Shown piece after piece: positions 44,909 through 56,324 of a stretch of DNA of 64,000 nucleotides (within the stretch, counting starts at the first letter, position 1; every line of letters starts with the position of its first letter). The stretch is from assembly GCA_034231615.1 (NCBI GenBank), contig CM067314.1, positions 9,177,501-9,241,500 on the forward strand, given 5' to 3'. The position numbers and the translations under genes were made by a program. A model generated the notes under the pieces. The model saw nothing but the letters and a program-made list of their open reading frames with translations, was not told where the DNA came from and ran no database searches. This stretch comes from Meghimatium bilineatum (lineage: Eukaryota > Mollusca > Gastropoda > Stylommatophora > Philomycidae).

Positions 44909-45185
44909 CTTCTTCTTCTGCGTTCTTTCTCAAACTCCTGAAGATTAGCAGGATGTAGTCCGGAGAAAGGAATGCGTTGTGTCATGGTTTACAGCATTGC
45001 TGCGATATCTGCGCCTTTCGGCCTGACACATCCGACTTCAGCATGGCTTTGGGTCACTGACCTTATATGGAATGGGACAGCCGACTCCATCCCAAAACCT
45101 TCTTAGTCGCCTTTTACGACATGCGTGGAAGGTAAACAGTGTTGCTATTCTTTGCTCCCCTTTCGGGCCCGACAACACACGGGCG
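44909..45185 (-). mobile_element. SINE-B, copy 3
   Basis: 277 bp with a perfect 13-bp duplication GAGTCTGTCAATT (44896-44908 and 45186-45198). On minus it starts CGCCCGTGTGTTGTCGGGCC. Full-length. Confidence 0.9.
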
Positions 45186-45457
45186 GAGTCTGTCAATTAA
45201 TTAGGTCAACAATTAGGGGAGGAGTGGGGGACAGAAACAGATTGATAGTTGCTAACAAAGGATTGGAGATGTTTGACAAAGGTAGACGTCAACAATACAG
45301 CTTTTCCAAGCACCATTATATTTGTTTGAATTTGAAACATTTTTCTAAAAATCCGAAACAAATCATGTTATTTTTTCCCCAACTTTTTTCTGCTAAACAA
45401 ACATTTTCACGGGAGGGAGGGGTAAGTTATAATATTTGGATATTACTAAACAAGGGA

Positions 45458-45684
45458 TATCCTTCCAGGCATGTCGTAAAAGGCGACTAAGGAGGTTATG
45501 GGATGGAGTCGGCTGTCCCATCCCATATAGGGCCAGTGACCCAAAGCCAGGCTGAAGTTGAATGTGTCAGGCCCGAAGGCGCAGATATCGCAGCAAGGCT
45601 GTAAACCATGGCACAACGCATTCCGTTCTCCAGACTACATCCTGCTGATCTGCAGGAGTTTAAGAACGAACGCAGAAGGATACG
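45458..45684 (+). mobile_element. SINE-B, copy 4 (5'-truncated)
   Basis: 227 bp lacking about 50 bp of the 5' end, with a perfect 13-bp duplication ACTAAACAAGGGA (45445-45457 and 45685-45697). 5' truncation with an intact 3' tail fits incomplete target-primed reverse transcription. Confidence 0.9.
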
Positions 45685-45793
45685 ACTAAACAAGGGAGGG
45701 GGAAACCCTGAATTCCTGACAGTAATTGGCAAGAGAAAGATAAAACGTTATAAATGATTGACGAGGACAACCTCGAATCACACATTTACATGA

Positions 45794-46420
<627 letters not shown>

Positions 46421-46755
46421 ATGTAAGCTCGTTCCTGTAGCTTCTTTGACTCCCGTAATCCATCTTTAACATGGTCTGCCTCTGGCTGTATAGCTGTGAT
46501 ATCTATGTATCATGGCCATCTAAGGCATGCTGCCTATTGGTAGTCTGGAAGCGTGTGAAAACCACGCCATCTGTTTTCTTTTGCTGTGTTCCAATACTGG
46601 TATTGTTTTGGTTATCTGTATGATGTTATAGTTTCTAATTATATCTATTAATGAAACTTCGAGCATTCTTCGTAGACATACCTTTTCTGCTGTCACTATT
46701 TTATTGTGAACATCTGTATAGCATTAAACGAACCACTTGGGTTATCCTGTAGACG
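46421..46755 (-). pseudogene. LINE C-terminal relic (family LF1b)
   Basis: On minus: NKIVTAEKVCLRRMLEVSL, IDIIRNYNIIQITKTIPVLE, HSKRKQMAWFSHASRLP, (stop), ARGRPC and [11 protein letters not shown]. Collinear with 31815-32225. Its 3' end is the TGTC/TATC tract. Confidence 0.8.
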
Positions 46756-47084
46756 TGTACTTCAATGACACGCGCTATCGCGGCGCCAATAACATTCAGG
46801 TCTTGCTTCTCTGACGACCGGACCCGCCTTGCGCTTGAGAACCGCTACATTTACCGATATGGTACTCTTAAACCCGACGGTATCATTGAGCGTCTGTCTC
46901 ATATATGATTCAAGTTGTTCCATAGTTTCTGTTTGCTTCATGTCACATGTAAGTAGTCATTGTTGTATATTCGCTGTCCGGTGTCGTTTCACCTCTTCCG
47001 GTCAAACTATATTACACATGCCAATGTGAACGTCAATATCCTTACTGTCCGTATGTTATGTTATGTTTCCAACTGTCGTGTTAG

Positions 47085-48122
47085 TTAGTTAGTCGTTGGA
47101 TCATCGTCATTGCACTCCGGACAAGTCCATAGGTGCTCAGATCTTTCCTTGAGTGTATCCGCCATTACACGTTGACTGACAGTCCCAGTAAGTTGTTGAT
47201 TGACCATTATTCTTTTTCGCCCACGAAAACTCTCCTTTCTAGCTACACCACATTTAAAACCAAGTTCCTTTATTCTAATCATGGAACAAGAGTCATCGTC
47301 ACTTGTACAGTCATTTGTTCGTGCGTTTTCACGTAGGGCATTCAAAATGTCTGCCCGATCCATCGCTCCACCAACAGCCGTAGTAGCAGCGTGGGCGGCC
47401 AACCTATCTGCTCTTTCATTACCCCGGACTCCCGCGTGTCCCGGTACAAAAATAAAAGTCACCGTAAGCACACAGGAATTATTCACTGCATCCAGCCATT
47501 TTCTCGAACGTACCCCGTCTGAACTTTCACAATCATGTTCATGGAGTCACTGAGGATACAGGCATGCTTGTAGACAGTCTGTGAGCAGACCCATTGCAAA
47601 GCTTTTGTCACCGCCAGAATCTCCATTGTCAAGCTGTTTGTCGTCTGAACGAATGCACCACTTTCCTCTCTGATAGTCTCCCCCACCTTTGAGCCGTGAA
47701 AGCCCAGGAACTCCTGATGTGTCTCTCAACCGACCCATCTGTATATATAATTATATCACCTTCCCTGGAATTCTCACTGATTAGAGCGAGCACCTCCGAC
47801 TCGACCACTGTCGGACACCATTCCCTGCACTCTCTATTAAGTGTTATTACTCCTTCGAAGGCTGTTGGGTAATCCGTCGGTGCCAGACTCCATTCGGAAC
47901 CAGGTAGTACATCCTCCAATCTGCAGACACTCTGTATAACGTCCTCTGCGCGCCCCATCCACGACTTTCTTCTCTTTAGTCAACTTCCTTTCACTTTGAT
48001 AATTTCTGGGTGTAGAGGGTGCTCTTTATCAGCGGTAATTTTAGGTAGTCCCGCGCCTTGCACATTTGTATTCTTTGCTCCGCAGTTGGGCAATCAAGTA
48101 GGTATCGCATAGCCCTATCTAT
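47085..48122 (-). pseudogene. Largest LINE relic: end of RT, RNase H and Cys-rich tail (family LF10)
   Basis: About 1 kb on minus. In order: RYLLDCPTAEQRI (post-RT thumb region), then WMGRAEDVIQSVCRLEDVLP, SEVLALISENSREGDIIIYT with DGS at about 47739 (RNase H first acid), SLTMEILAVTKAL (Glu), HACILSDSMNMIVKVQTG (Asp), FIFVPGHAGVRGNERADRLA (His and last Asp) and RSEHLWTCPECNDDDP with stop. All four RNase H motif regions are present, in different frames, so at least three frameshifts separate them. Upstream it stops at the 44-bp minisatellite. RNase H domain and zinc-like tail fit the I/Jockey group; the exact clade is not certain. Confidence 0.85.
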
Positions 48123-48127
48123 CTAAC

Positions 48128-48595
48128 CGTCGTGTCTTATAATGTAATGATGTTCGGTTACGTTTACAACCTTGTGTCTTATAATGTAATGATGGTATGT
48201 TTACGTTTACGACCGTCGTGTCTTATAATGTAATGATGGTATGTTTACGTTTACGACCGTCGTGTCTTATAATGTAATGATGGTATGTTTACGTTTACGA
48301 CCGTCGTGTCTTATAATGTAATGATGGTATGTTTACGTTTACGACCGTCGTGTCTTATAATGTAATGATGGTATGATTACGTTTACGACCGTCGTGTCTT
48401 ATAATGTAATGATGGTATGTTTACGTTTACGACCGTCGTGTCTTAAAATGTAATGATGGTATGTTTACGTTTACGACCGTCGTGTCTTAAAATGTAATGA
48501 TGGTATGTTTACGTTTACGACCGTCGTGTCTTAAAATGTAATGATGGTATGTTTACGTTTACGACCGTCGTGTCTTATAATGTAATGATATTGTA
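48128..48595. repeat. 44-bp minisatellite (~10.6 copies)
   Basis: Unit CTTATAATGTAATGATGGTA plus TGTTTACGTTTACGACCGTC and GTGT; very homogeneous. Confidence 0.97.
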
Positions 48596-49130
48596 TTACG
48601 TTTTTATCGCCTGTTTCATTTTTGCTCATTTTCATCAATAATGATTTCTTTTACTAATAGGTCTTAAATGTGACAAGTCTTTGATTAGAATAAGTTTGTC
48701 GTGAAGAAATATATATGATTTGTGAGAAGACAGCATCTGTCTGTGACAACAAAATATCTATATGATTTCAATGAATATGACTTCTTCCCATGACAAAAGT
48801 CAAAAGTTATTTTGTTTTGGCGGCGGAAAGTCCGGCAAGATCTCAAATGGGTTGACAATTACCGTCAGGTGGAGTTATCTTGAAGTTGAAGGATCGTAAT
48901 TCACACCATCACAGCAAGGAAAATGGGTCGGGGATCAAAGTGATACCGGATACCACAACAAGGTTCCCAGTTACGGACTCTGCGACACCCAATACTGACT
49001 TGAAAATCCTGGAAGAACTGTGGGAACTAAGCACAGTCAATAAAGATATTTCATCATTGTAATGTGATTGTGTCGATGACAGAATGCTGTAACGGAATGT
49101 CCAGTTTGTTCAGGTGATGACTGCTAAAAG
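48596..49130. other. No recognised feature
   Basis: Non-repetitive; a 60-codon + frame at 48880-49062 is unrecognised. Confidence 0.4.
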
Positions 49131-49185
49131 AGCAGAGGTTCACAGTTCTCACCTGAAGTTCCCCGGTTCACATTTAGCTGTTCAC

Positions 49186-49245
49186 AGTTTGAAAAGGTAT
49201 AGGTACAGATGAAGACTTGTTCACAGTTGGGAAAGGTATGGGTAT
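49186..49245. repeat. Outlying copies of the 39-bp unit
   Basis: About 1.5 units (GTTCACAGTTGGGAAAGGTA type), separated by about 640 bp from the main array at 49880. Confidence 0.75.
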
Positions 49246-49321
49246 ATGGTATTGCTGAACGTTATTTTAATCTATAATTGGTTGAATAGGTTTTATAGGC
49301 AGTCTACGGCATAGGAACATT

Positions 49322-49356
49322 GTATGTTTCGACAAAAAAACCTTTATCAATTTTTT
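49322..49356 (-). mobile_element. Penelope-like tail motif (weak)
   Basis: On minus: TTGATAAAGGTTTTTTTGTC then GAAACATACAATG. Same pattern as 4571, 36150 and 40912, with less flanking similarity. Confidence 0.3.
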
Positions 49357-49389
49357 GGTAGCGTATCCTATTCGGAACGTAACCATCAA

Positions 49390-49556
49390 TGCAGACTTTT
49401 TTGGCTGTTGTGATTTTCTAGGCAATATAAATGCGTTCAGCAGTTTGTCATTACTTTCTGAACGGTCCGGATGCTCAAGTGCCTGTGGCGGTGATCGAAC
49501 CCGGTACCTTGGCCGTCAAAGACGCGCTCTGTACCACTTCACCACAGAGCTGGAAG
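49390..49556 (-). mobile_element. tRNA-derived SINE-like element D, copy 1
   Basis: On minus a tRNA-like head: GTGGTGAAGTGGTACAGAGC (box A region), TCTTTGACGGCCAAGG, then GGGTTCGATCACC (box B, 49490-49502). The body resembles 63255-63415. Not a working tRNA; acceptor stem not formed. Confidence 0.65.
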
Positions 49557-49603
49557 TATAACCAATGACACCTTATTTAACAAGTTTGTGGCAAAAAAAT
49601 TAG

Positions 49604-49753
49604 ACTTACGTAAAACACAGGTTTATAGAATCGCTTCAATCAAACACGACAGACTATAACTAAAACTAGTGGGTAATAGTCTGTATGAAACAGTTGTACC
49701 CTGTCGTGTCTGATTGAAGCAATTATATAAACCTGTGTTTTACGTAAGTCTAA
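49604..49753. mobile_element. Palindromic (foldback/MITE-like) element
   Basis: Inverted arms of about 55 bp (AGACTTACGTAAAACACAGG ... its complement ... AAGTCT) with a loop of about 45 bp. Four to five mismatches or gaps between arms. Possible AATT flanks. Part of the arm recurs at 41045. Superfamily undetermined. Confidence 0.7.
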
Positions 49754-49879
49754 TTGTTGTTACGTTTCACGCAGTTACATTGTATTGATTGTCATATTAC
49801 ACACAAAAAACCAAAGACTGTTGTTTTCCATTCATTTAACCTTTGTCTAAATTTTAGTTTTTGTTGTTAACCAATACTA

Positions 49880-50392
49880 CATGTACATATGAATACCTGG
49901 TCACAGTTGGGAGAGGTATAGGTACAGATCAATACCTGGTCACAGTTTGCAGGGGTATAGGTACATATGAATACCTGGTCACAGTTGGCAGGGTTATAGG
50001 TACAGATGAATACCTGGTCACAGTTGGCAGGGTTATAGGTACAGATGAATACCTGGTCACAGTTGGGAGATGTATAGGTACATATGAATACCTGGTCACA
50101 GTTGGCAGGGTTATAGGTACAGATGAATACCTGGTCACAGTTGGGAGAGGTATAGGTACAGATCAATACCTGGTCACAGTTTGCAGGGGTATAGGTACAT
50201 ATGAATACCTGGTCACAGTTGGCAGGGTTATAGGTACAGATGAATACCTGGTCACAGTTGGCAGGGGTATAGGTACAGATAAATATCTGGTCACAGTTGG
50301 CAGGTGTATAGGTACAGATGAATACCTGGTCACAGTTGGCAGGGGTATTGGTACAGATGAATACCTGTTCACAGTTAGGACACTGCCGTAGC
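49880..50392. repeat. 39-bp minisatellite (~13 copies)
   Basis: Unit ACCTGGTCACAGTTGGCAGG plus GGTATAGGTACAGATGAAT. Open on both strands because the period is 39. A five-unit segment at the left (49895-50030) is repeated in the middle, so some expansion was by blocks. Confidence 0.96.
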
Positions 50393-50567
50393 TCCATAAG
50401 ATGACACAGCTTTGTGCTGTTAGACACTTCGTACGTAGCTCCCTAAGAAGACACATATATGCGATGATAGACACTACACTTCCGTAGTTACCTAAGATGA
50501 CACCTATATGCTATGTTAGAAACTACACTGTCGCATCTCCCTAAGATCACACCTGGAGTTCCCAAAT

Positions 50568-50905
50568 CATGAGAACTGATACAAGTAAAGCCGTTGATAA
50601 GAACTGATACACGTTGGAACGTAGATGAGAACTAATACACGTTGGAACGTAGATGAGAACTAATACACGTTGGAACGTAGATGAGAACTGATACACTTAG
50701 GGCTGATCATGAGAACTAATACACATTAGGCCTTACATGAGAACTAATACACATTAGGCCTTACATGAGAACTAATACACATTAGGCCTTACATGAGAAC
50801 TGATACACATTAGGCCTTACATGAGAACTAATACACATTAGGTCGTACATGAGTACTGATACACGTTGGTTCGTACATGAGAACTGATACACGTTGGGCT
50901 ATAGA
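50568..50905. repeat. 28-bp minisatellite (~12 copies)
   Basis: Unit TGAGAACTAATACACATTAG plus GCCTTACA, with CGTTGGAACGTAGA variants at the left. Confidence 0.94.
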
Positions 50906-51084
50906 TGCGTCTTCAATAAGAGATCGATTATCTAAAGAAAAAGATCTCATTCGTTTTATTTTTGTGCGTATTTCTTTTATTTTCATGTTATTTCTTGCTT
51001 TTGTAAAAATAAAAAAAAGGTTTCAAGGTCGGACCTGCATTTTCGCAATATATTATATACTAAAACTCATGTTCTATTTTCCTA

Positions 51085-51440
51085 AGCGGAGAGAGGTTGA
51101 ATACCCAAACCTCCACTTCTATCTCTGTGGATGCCTGCCGACTGGTGTAGACGAGCATGGCTCTCCACATCTGTCTATCTCCAGTATTATGTATCAGAAT
51201 CGTTGTTGTTTCCCTTCCGTGCCAGGTTGTTAAACTGTCTAATATTGTCTCACATTGTTGCCTTCTGTCTCTGTTGCCCTCAATCTTGCATGTCGTGACT
51301 GTTCTCCAAACCTCCATGTCTCATGACGTGACCAAAAAATAAACATTGTCTTGTTTCTTATATTATTCACTAAGCTCCGTCTTGTATTTGACTCTTTCAA
51401 CTCCTCCACATGAGCTTTTCTGGCACTAAGTTTTGTAATA
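51085..51440 (-). pseudogene. LINE C-terminal relic (family LF2)
   Basis: On minus: ARKAHVEELKESN and NNIRNKT, then in another frame VEVWRTVTTCKIEGNRDRRQ, ILDSLTTWHGRETTTILIHN and VYTSRQAST. Collinear with 30236-30670, but the GRQREK and YASQHGT ends are mutated. Confidence 0.75.
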
Positions 51441-52062
51441 CATTCACTTTACGGTTAAATGAAATGATTGCTGCACTTTTATGCATACATACTTGTGTAT
51501 TACGATTTGGTCAAACGCAGCCCTTGACATTTATGGAGAAAATATAAAAATATAAACTTAATTACATTTTGAAACTCCACTAACAATCTCTTTTTTTTTC
51601 TCACGTTGAGTAAAACAAATAGAGCTAAGTTCGATCACTGTTTACCTATGTCAGGTATTAAGTTATCAAACGATTACACCTGGCCCCCGACAACAACATC
51701 CAATCTTCGAGTGTAAGCATAGATTCAAAGAACGCCTCAGGTCTGTGATAATTTTCTGTAACCTGTATGCCGCAAGTCGAGTGTTCTACACAACAACCAA
51801 CAAATTCATATTACCTCACGTATTCACGAATTTAAATCTTAGTCTTATTTGACCAGGAAATGTCAAATGCTGTCAACAATTCACAACATCAGCGTCTAAT
51901 TCGGCTCCATAATTATTTTTTTTTTACATATATTGACATAAAAAACACACGGTTCTGTTGACGATCAACACGTGAATTGCTTGGCGATTGGAAGCTGCTT
52001 AAAAAATATTGAGGTCTGCCTACATGAATGCTAAGAAGCTGCTTGAAATATCATCTACCTAC
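51441..52062. other. No recognised feature
   Basis: AT-rich, non-repetitive. Confidence 0.4.
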
Positions 52063-52470
52063 ATGTGTTTGTTGTTTGTTTGTCAATAACTCCAGGAATT
52101 CTGATCGATTATCTCTTTCTTCCTATGTGTAATGGGTCGATTTTTGGAGCTTTCTTTCATATCCAGGAGATTTTTCTGACTTCAGCTATTGGCATTCTTC
52201 TTCTTCTTCAGCGTTCATTCTCAAACTCCCGACGAATTTCTTTTGTAGCAGGACCATGGTCCTATTAGATTTCCAGCAGTATGTAGTCCGGAGAATGGAA
52301 ATGCGTTGTGTCGTCGTTTTAGTTGCGCCAATGGCCCGACATATCCGTCTTCGGCGGATGCTTTTGGCATAATGCAAGTACCTATTGTATTGTAAAAGCC
52401 TTCTACTCAGACATTGTTCAATTCTTGTCCTGTGTGAAATGGGGGTGTATTCGCAGCTTTCTTTCATATG
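52063..52470 (+). mobile_element. Dispersed repeat G, copy 3 (split by SINE A5; partly duplicated)
   Basis: (GTTT)-rich head, GCTTTCTTTCATATCCAGGA, and GCCTTCTACTCAG after the SINE. A second partial copy of the body (ATGGGGGTGTATTCGCAGCT) at about 52440 leads into the 21-bp minisatellite. Confidence 0.7.
52196..52359 (-). mobile_element. SINE-A, copy 5
   Basis: 164 bp with a near-perfect 11-bp duplication GCTATTGGCAT (52185-52195) and GCTTTTGGCAT (52360-52370), inside repeat G. Confidence 0.85.
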
Positions 52471-52474
52471 CAAT

Positions 52475-52690
52475 ATCCATTCTTTCACAGCTTTCTTTCA
52501 TATCCAATATCCATTCTTTCATATCCAATATCCATTCTTTCATATCCAATATCCATTCTTTCATATCCAATATCCATTTTTTCACAGCTTTCTTTCATAT
52601 CCAATATCCATTCTTTCATATCCAATATCCATTCTTTTATATCCAATATCCATTCTTTCATATTCAATATCCATTCTTTCACAGCCTTTT
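52475..52690. repeat. 21-bp minisatellite derived from repeat G
   Basis: Units TTCTTTCATATCCAATATCC plus A, punctuated by CACAGC segments. The unit is the GCTTTCTTTCATATCC part of repeat G. Several frames open on both strands. Confidence 0.93.
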
Positions 52691-52777
52691 TTTAATGTAT
52701 ACAGCTATGTTGATATATTTTGTGATAGTTCCCCCCCCCCCGTATTGTGATATATTTCAACATTTTTCAGTGAGGTC

Positions 52778-52995
52778 TTTAACGAGTCCTTGTACCGCTT
52801 CTTTTGACCACATTGAGATCGTATGCCCTTCTACAACTTACAATAGAGAAATGTAGGTGGGAGGCGATGATCTGTCAGTGTCAATACTAGGAATGGCAGC
52901 TCTGCCAAGGATAGTGGTATCCGGAATCTTGTCCTGCCATCTGATGTTCATACAATTTCTGAGACAAGTTGTGGGAAATTGATAGAACAACCTCA
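52778..52995 (-). pseudogene. LINE C-terminal relic (family LF7)
   Basis: On minus: FPTTCLRNCMNIRWQDKIPD, TTILGRAAIPSID, then in other frames LL, the KGIRSQ-like and KKRYKDSLK-type block. The family form is CLR.I..I.WQDKI.DT..L.RA..PSI ... LLYGEL ... KKRYKDSLK. The missing WIGH block and finger show deletions. Compare 27612-28000. Confidence 0.7.
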
Positions 52996-53104
52996 CATAT
53001 CGTCTATATATGGATCATGACACACCGGTATATAGCACCAATTTTAACAATGTTGTACCTACTGAAATATGCTAAAAATGTCAACAAAATCTTATCCAAA
53101 GTAT

Positions 53105-53545
53105 CTTCATTCGAACCCTGTGCTACCAATGTCAAACATGGTCCTTAATAACAAAACATAAGAGACAACTGGTTACAACAGAGATGAGATGTCTGAGAAA
53201 AGCCACAGGAGTTACAAGAAGACACATAATTAGAAACGATGTCATAAGAGAAAGAGTGGGTATCATATCAATTCTACAATACATACAAAACCAACAGATA
53301 CAATGGTGTGGTCATCTTGAAAGAATGTCGTGTGGTTCATTAGTTTATAAAGCATATATGAAGAAAGGAGAAGCAGAAAGAAGAGCCAAGGGTAGACCTA
53401 GAGTACGCTGGATCGACAACATCAAAGAGACATTACACGAACACTAAATGACATTATCTGAAGCTGCCAGAAAAGCAAGAACAAGAACATTGTATCTCCA
53501 TCGACACCCGTAATTGGTAAAAGAGGAAGGAAAGAAGAAGAAGAA
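53105..53545 (+). pseudogene. LINE C-terminal relic with GAA tail (family LF1)
   Basis: The + frame reads CYQCQTWSLITKHKRQLVTT, EMRCLRKATGVTRRHIIRND, VIRERVGIISILQYIQNQQI, QWCGHLERMSCGSLVYKAYM, RRAKGRPRVRWIDNIKETLH, a stop, then LSEAARKARTRTLYLHRHP and a (GAA)n end at 53535. The best LF1 C-terminus in the window. Confidence 0.87.
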
Positions 53546-54101
53546 GAATTACTTACTGAAAGCATCACTTACACTGTATATTTAAAAACAATTATGTTGT
53601 TGTTCTTTTTATGTGTGTGTAGGGGGGGGGGGAGGGGGTTATTCATCATGACCGTAATCTTCTGTGTTTGCTCTAAGATACACACTTTTCTACCCGTGGT
53701 GATTTTCTACCTGTGGTGATGGACCGCTGTGGGTATATCCGGCCATATTGTCTGACCCAATTGTACACCCAATTGTGTACTTATTTGTTTACTTAAACGC
53801 ATAGACAGGTCTCTTTCGCCTGCATTATCATTATTTGTGTATCACTCACTGTACAAATGGACTAGCAGTGATCTTGTCTCGGGTAATTAAACCGCTCAAT
53901 TGCCCGCTGGGCTCCAGGGAACCGACTAATTTCTCAGTCTGATTTCGATATAGGAAGCCCTCTACAGTAGAGTTGGAGTAGAGTTTGGTCTCCATCATAG
54001 ACGAGATTTACTTCACCACATAATGAACACATTGTTCTAGATGCAGCCTCTAATTATTTTGCAGCACTCTGGGACTATAGTTCTTCCTGGTTTTTACTTT
54101 T
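53546..54101. other. No recognised feature; G-run at 53622
   Basis: Non-repetitive, with a 10-G run near 53625. Confidence 0.4.
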
Positions 54102-54112
54102 CCGAGAGATAT

Positions 54113-54364
54113 TCTTCTTCTTCTGCGTTCAGCATCTGTGGTCATGCTATACCGTCAGGCCTGTCGTCAAGACGAAGTCCACTGTCTTTTCCAGGTCAGA
54201 GCGACTGCCCCATAGTTTTTGCCTCAAGTCTGTATCCTCTGGCCAGGTCTGCTGTCTCTGCTCTTTGTATGTTGGGCAGTCCTGAAATATGTCTTCCGGA
54301 GTCTGGGCTCCGGATCCACATGGACATTCATCTGTGTATGAGATCCTTAATCGATAAAGGTGAC
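54113..54364 (-). pseudogene. 5'-truncated LINE insertion with target duplication (family LF9)
   Basis: On minus one open frame to a natural stop: HLYRLRISYTDECPCGSGAQ, TPEDIFQDCPTYKEQRQQTW, DLRQKLWGSRSDLEKTVDF, VLTTGLTV*. This is the Cys-rich C-terminus of RNase H-bearing jockey-like LINEs. Only about 20 bp of 3' UTR, ending CTGAACGCAGAAGAAGAAG. A perfect 11-bp duplication CCGAGAGATAT (54102-54112 and 54365-54375) bounds it, so it was inserted already truncated by target-primed reverse transcription. The tail matches SINE-A and SINE-B. Confidence 0.9.
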
Positions 54365-54375
54365 CCGAGAGATAT

Positions 54376-55145
54376 GCTTATGGAAACCAACCAGAAGAGT
54401 GTTTTCTATCAACAACAGTGATGTTATGATTTTTGTTATTAGATAACACTGTGATTGCATGAGATCTATGTAAAACACTTTGCGCCACATTCCAAGACTA
54501 CCCTTGGTTACAGTTTTTACACTCTAAGCTCAACACGGTAGACAAATTACCACAAAAATAAATTCTGGAAAACGCTTACAAACCACACACACAAAAAGAC
54601 AAACATACAAATGTGCACAGATACACTTTTCCAGTGTCAATGCGGGAGGTCGAGTGGCAGGCGCATGTGTCAAGCTGTGTCACTTCCTTTATAATTTCCG
54701 GGTTCCTCCATGACCCATAATGCAGCGGAAATGGCGGCACGGGCAGAGATGTGAAACTAAATGTGGGATTGTGGTGTTGATATTACAGGAAAGTTTCTGT
54801 AAATTTGATATATTTTTAATTTTTTTTTAGCTTAACCATCGTGGTCTGTAAAATCACACATCAAGGATTAGTAGATGTCCAATGATGAGGTGGGTGAAAG
54901 GTAAAGATTTAGGTGAAGAAAAATGAAACCAGATAGTGCTGGAATGATCGTCCTTTCATTCTTGCTTGAATTAATAAGAAGTTGGTTGAGGAAGTGGGAG
55001 AAAATGAGAGTGAGAGGGTGGTAATTTTTTTAAAGTTATCGGAGAAGGTAGGAAGTTCGCATGAAGCGTATGATTGTACATGTAATGACAGTGAGGTCAC
55101 TAGGTGACATCTAGTGCAATAATCCACAAGGTGTAACGTCAGTTT
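54376..55145. other. No recognised feature
   Basis: High-complexity sequence, including a GC-richer stretch at 54630-54760. No gene recognised. Confidence 0.4.
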
Positions 55146-55149
55146 GTTC

Positions 55150-55740
55150 TGAAATCTCTGTCTATAAGTCTAAGGTGTCTGTCTACATTTCTCAGTCTGA
55201 GATGTCTTTACATATGCCTACGCTGTCTGTCCACATGCCTGATTTGTCTACGATGCCTGTCCACATGTGTGAGTTGTCTACGATCCCTGTCCACATGTCT
55301 GTGCCTGATATATATGTTTATATGTCTTAGTAAAAGATGTCAGTTCATTTATTTCGGCCTGAGATGTTTGTCCATAAGTTCCAATCTTAAATGTCTGTCC
55401 ATAAGTTCCAATCTTAAATGTCTGTCCATAAGTTCCAATCTTAAATGTCTGTCCATAAGTTCCAATCTTAAATGTCTGTCCATAAGTTTCAATCTTAAAT
55501 GTCTGTCCATAAGTTTCAATCTGAGATGTCTGTCCATAAGTTTCAATCAATTTTAGATGTCTGTCTATAAGTTTCAATCTGAGATGTATGTTCATAAGTT
55601 TGAGTGTGAAATGTTTCTTCATATGTCTCAGTCTACGAGATCTGTCCACATGTCTGTCCACATGTCTGTCCACATGTCTGTCCACATGTCTGTCCACATG
55701 TCTCAATCCTGTATGTCTGTCGAAATGTCTGAGTCCTATT
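55150..55740. repeat. 27-bp minisatellite with a 12-bp sub-array
   Basis: Units TGTCTGTCCATAAGTTCCAA plus TCTTAAA at 55365-55560; (TGTCTGTCCACA)n at 55638-55700; diverged relatives at both ends. Confidence 0.95.
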
Positions 55741-55879
55741 TGCTCGTTATTCATTGAGTCAACGAATAGTGTGCATATTGTTTTTTTCATTGTGTGCAAT
55801 TCAAATTAACAGACGTCAATGCAAATATCGAGGAATAAATATGAACAGTCTGGAGGTGTTGCATAGAGCATCTTTGATG

Positions 55880-56062
55880 TAAGATTTCTAACACAGATCT
55901 GTATCCGTTCCGCTTACAAGAATCATACAATAAAATCTTGGAAATGAGATTTCTAACACAGATCTGTATCAAATTCGCCTACAAGAATCATGCAATAAAA
56001 TCTTGGACATGAGATTTCTAACACAGATCTGTATCCGTTCTGCTTACAAGAATCATACAACA
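55880..56062. repeat. 65-bp tandem repeat (~2.8 copies)
   Basis: Units carry GAGATTTCTAACACAGATCT then GTATCCGTTCCGCTTACAAG. Confidence 0.92.
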
Positions 56063-56324
56063 ACCAACAAATATCTTCTCTTATCTCCACATTTATTATG
56101 TTAGATGAACTAAGCAGCATGTCATTGTATTTCCAGTTTCTGCCCGCATACATTAAGTCATCCGAAGGGTTAGGGCCAGCATGTGTACGCTTGATTGACT
56201 TCTGAAGAGTAGGAATTCTGAACTCTGATCATCAGAGAAAACGGAACATACTTTCATGTACGATTTGATTTTGAACATTTTCCATACAAGCAGGTCAAAA
56301 TCTAGTATTCTGTCAATGTAACAT

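Noticed and set aside
49861..50427. 176- and 186-codon frames in the 39-bp array
   Set aside because: Open on both strands for the same period reason; the opposite-strand peptide mimics a Cys-rich repeat protein by chance.
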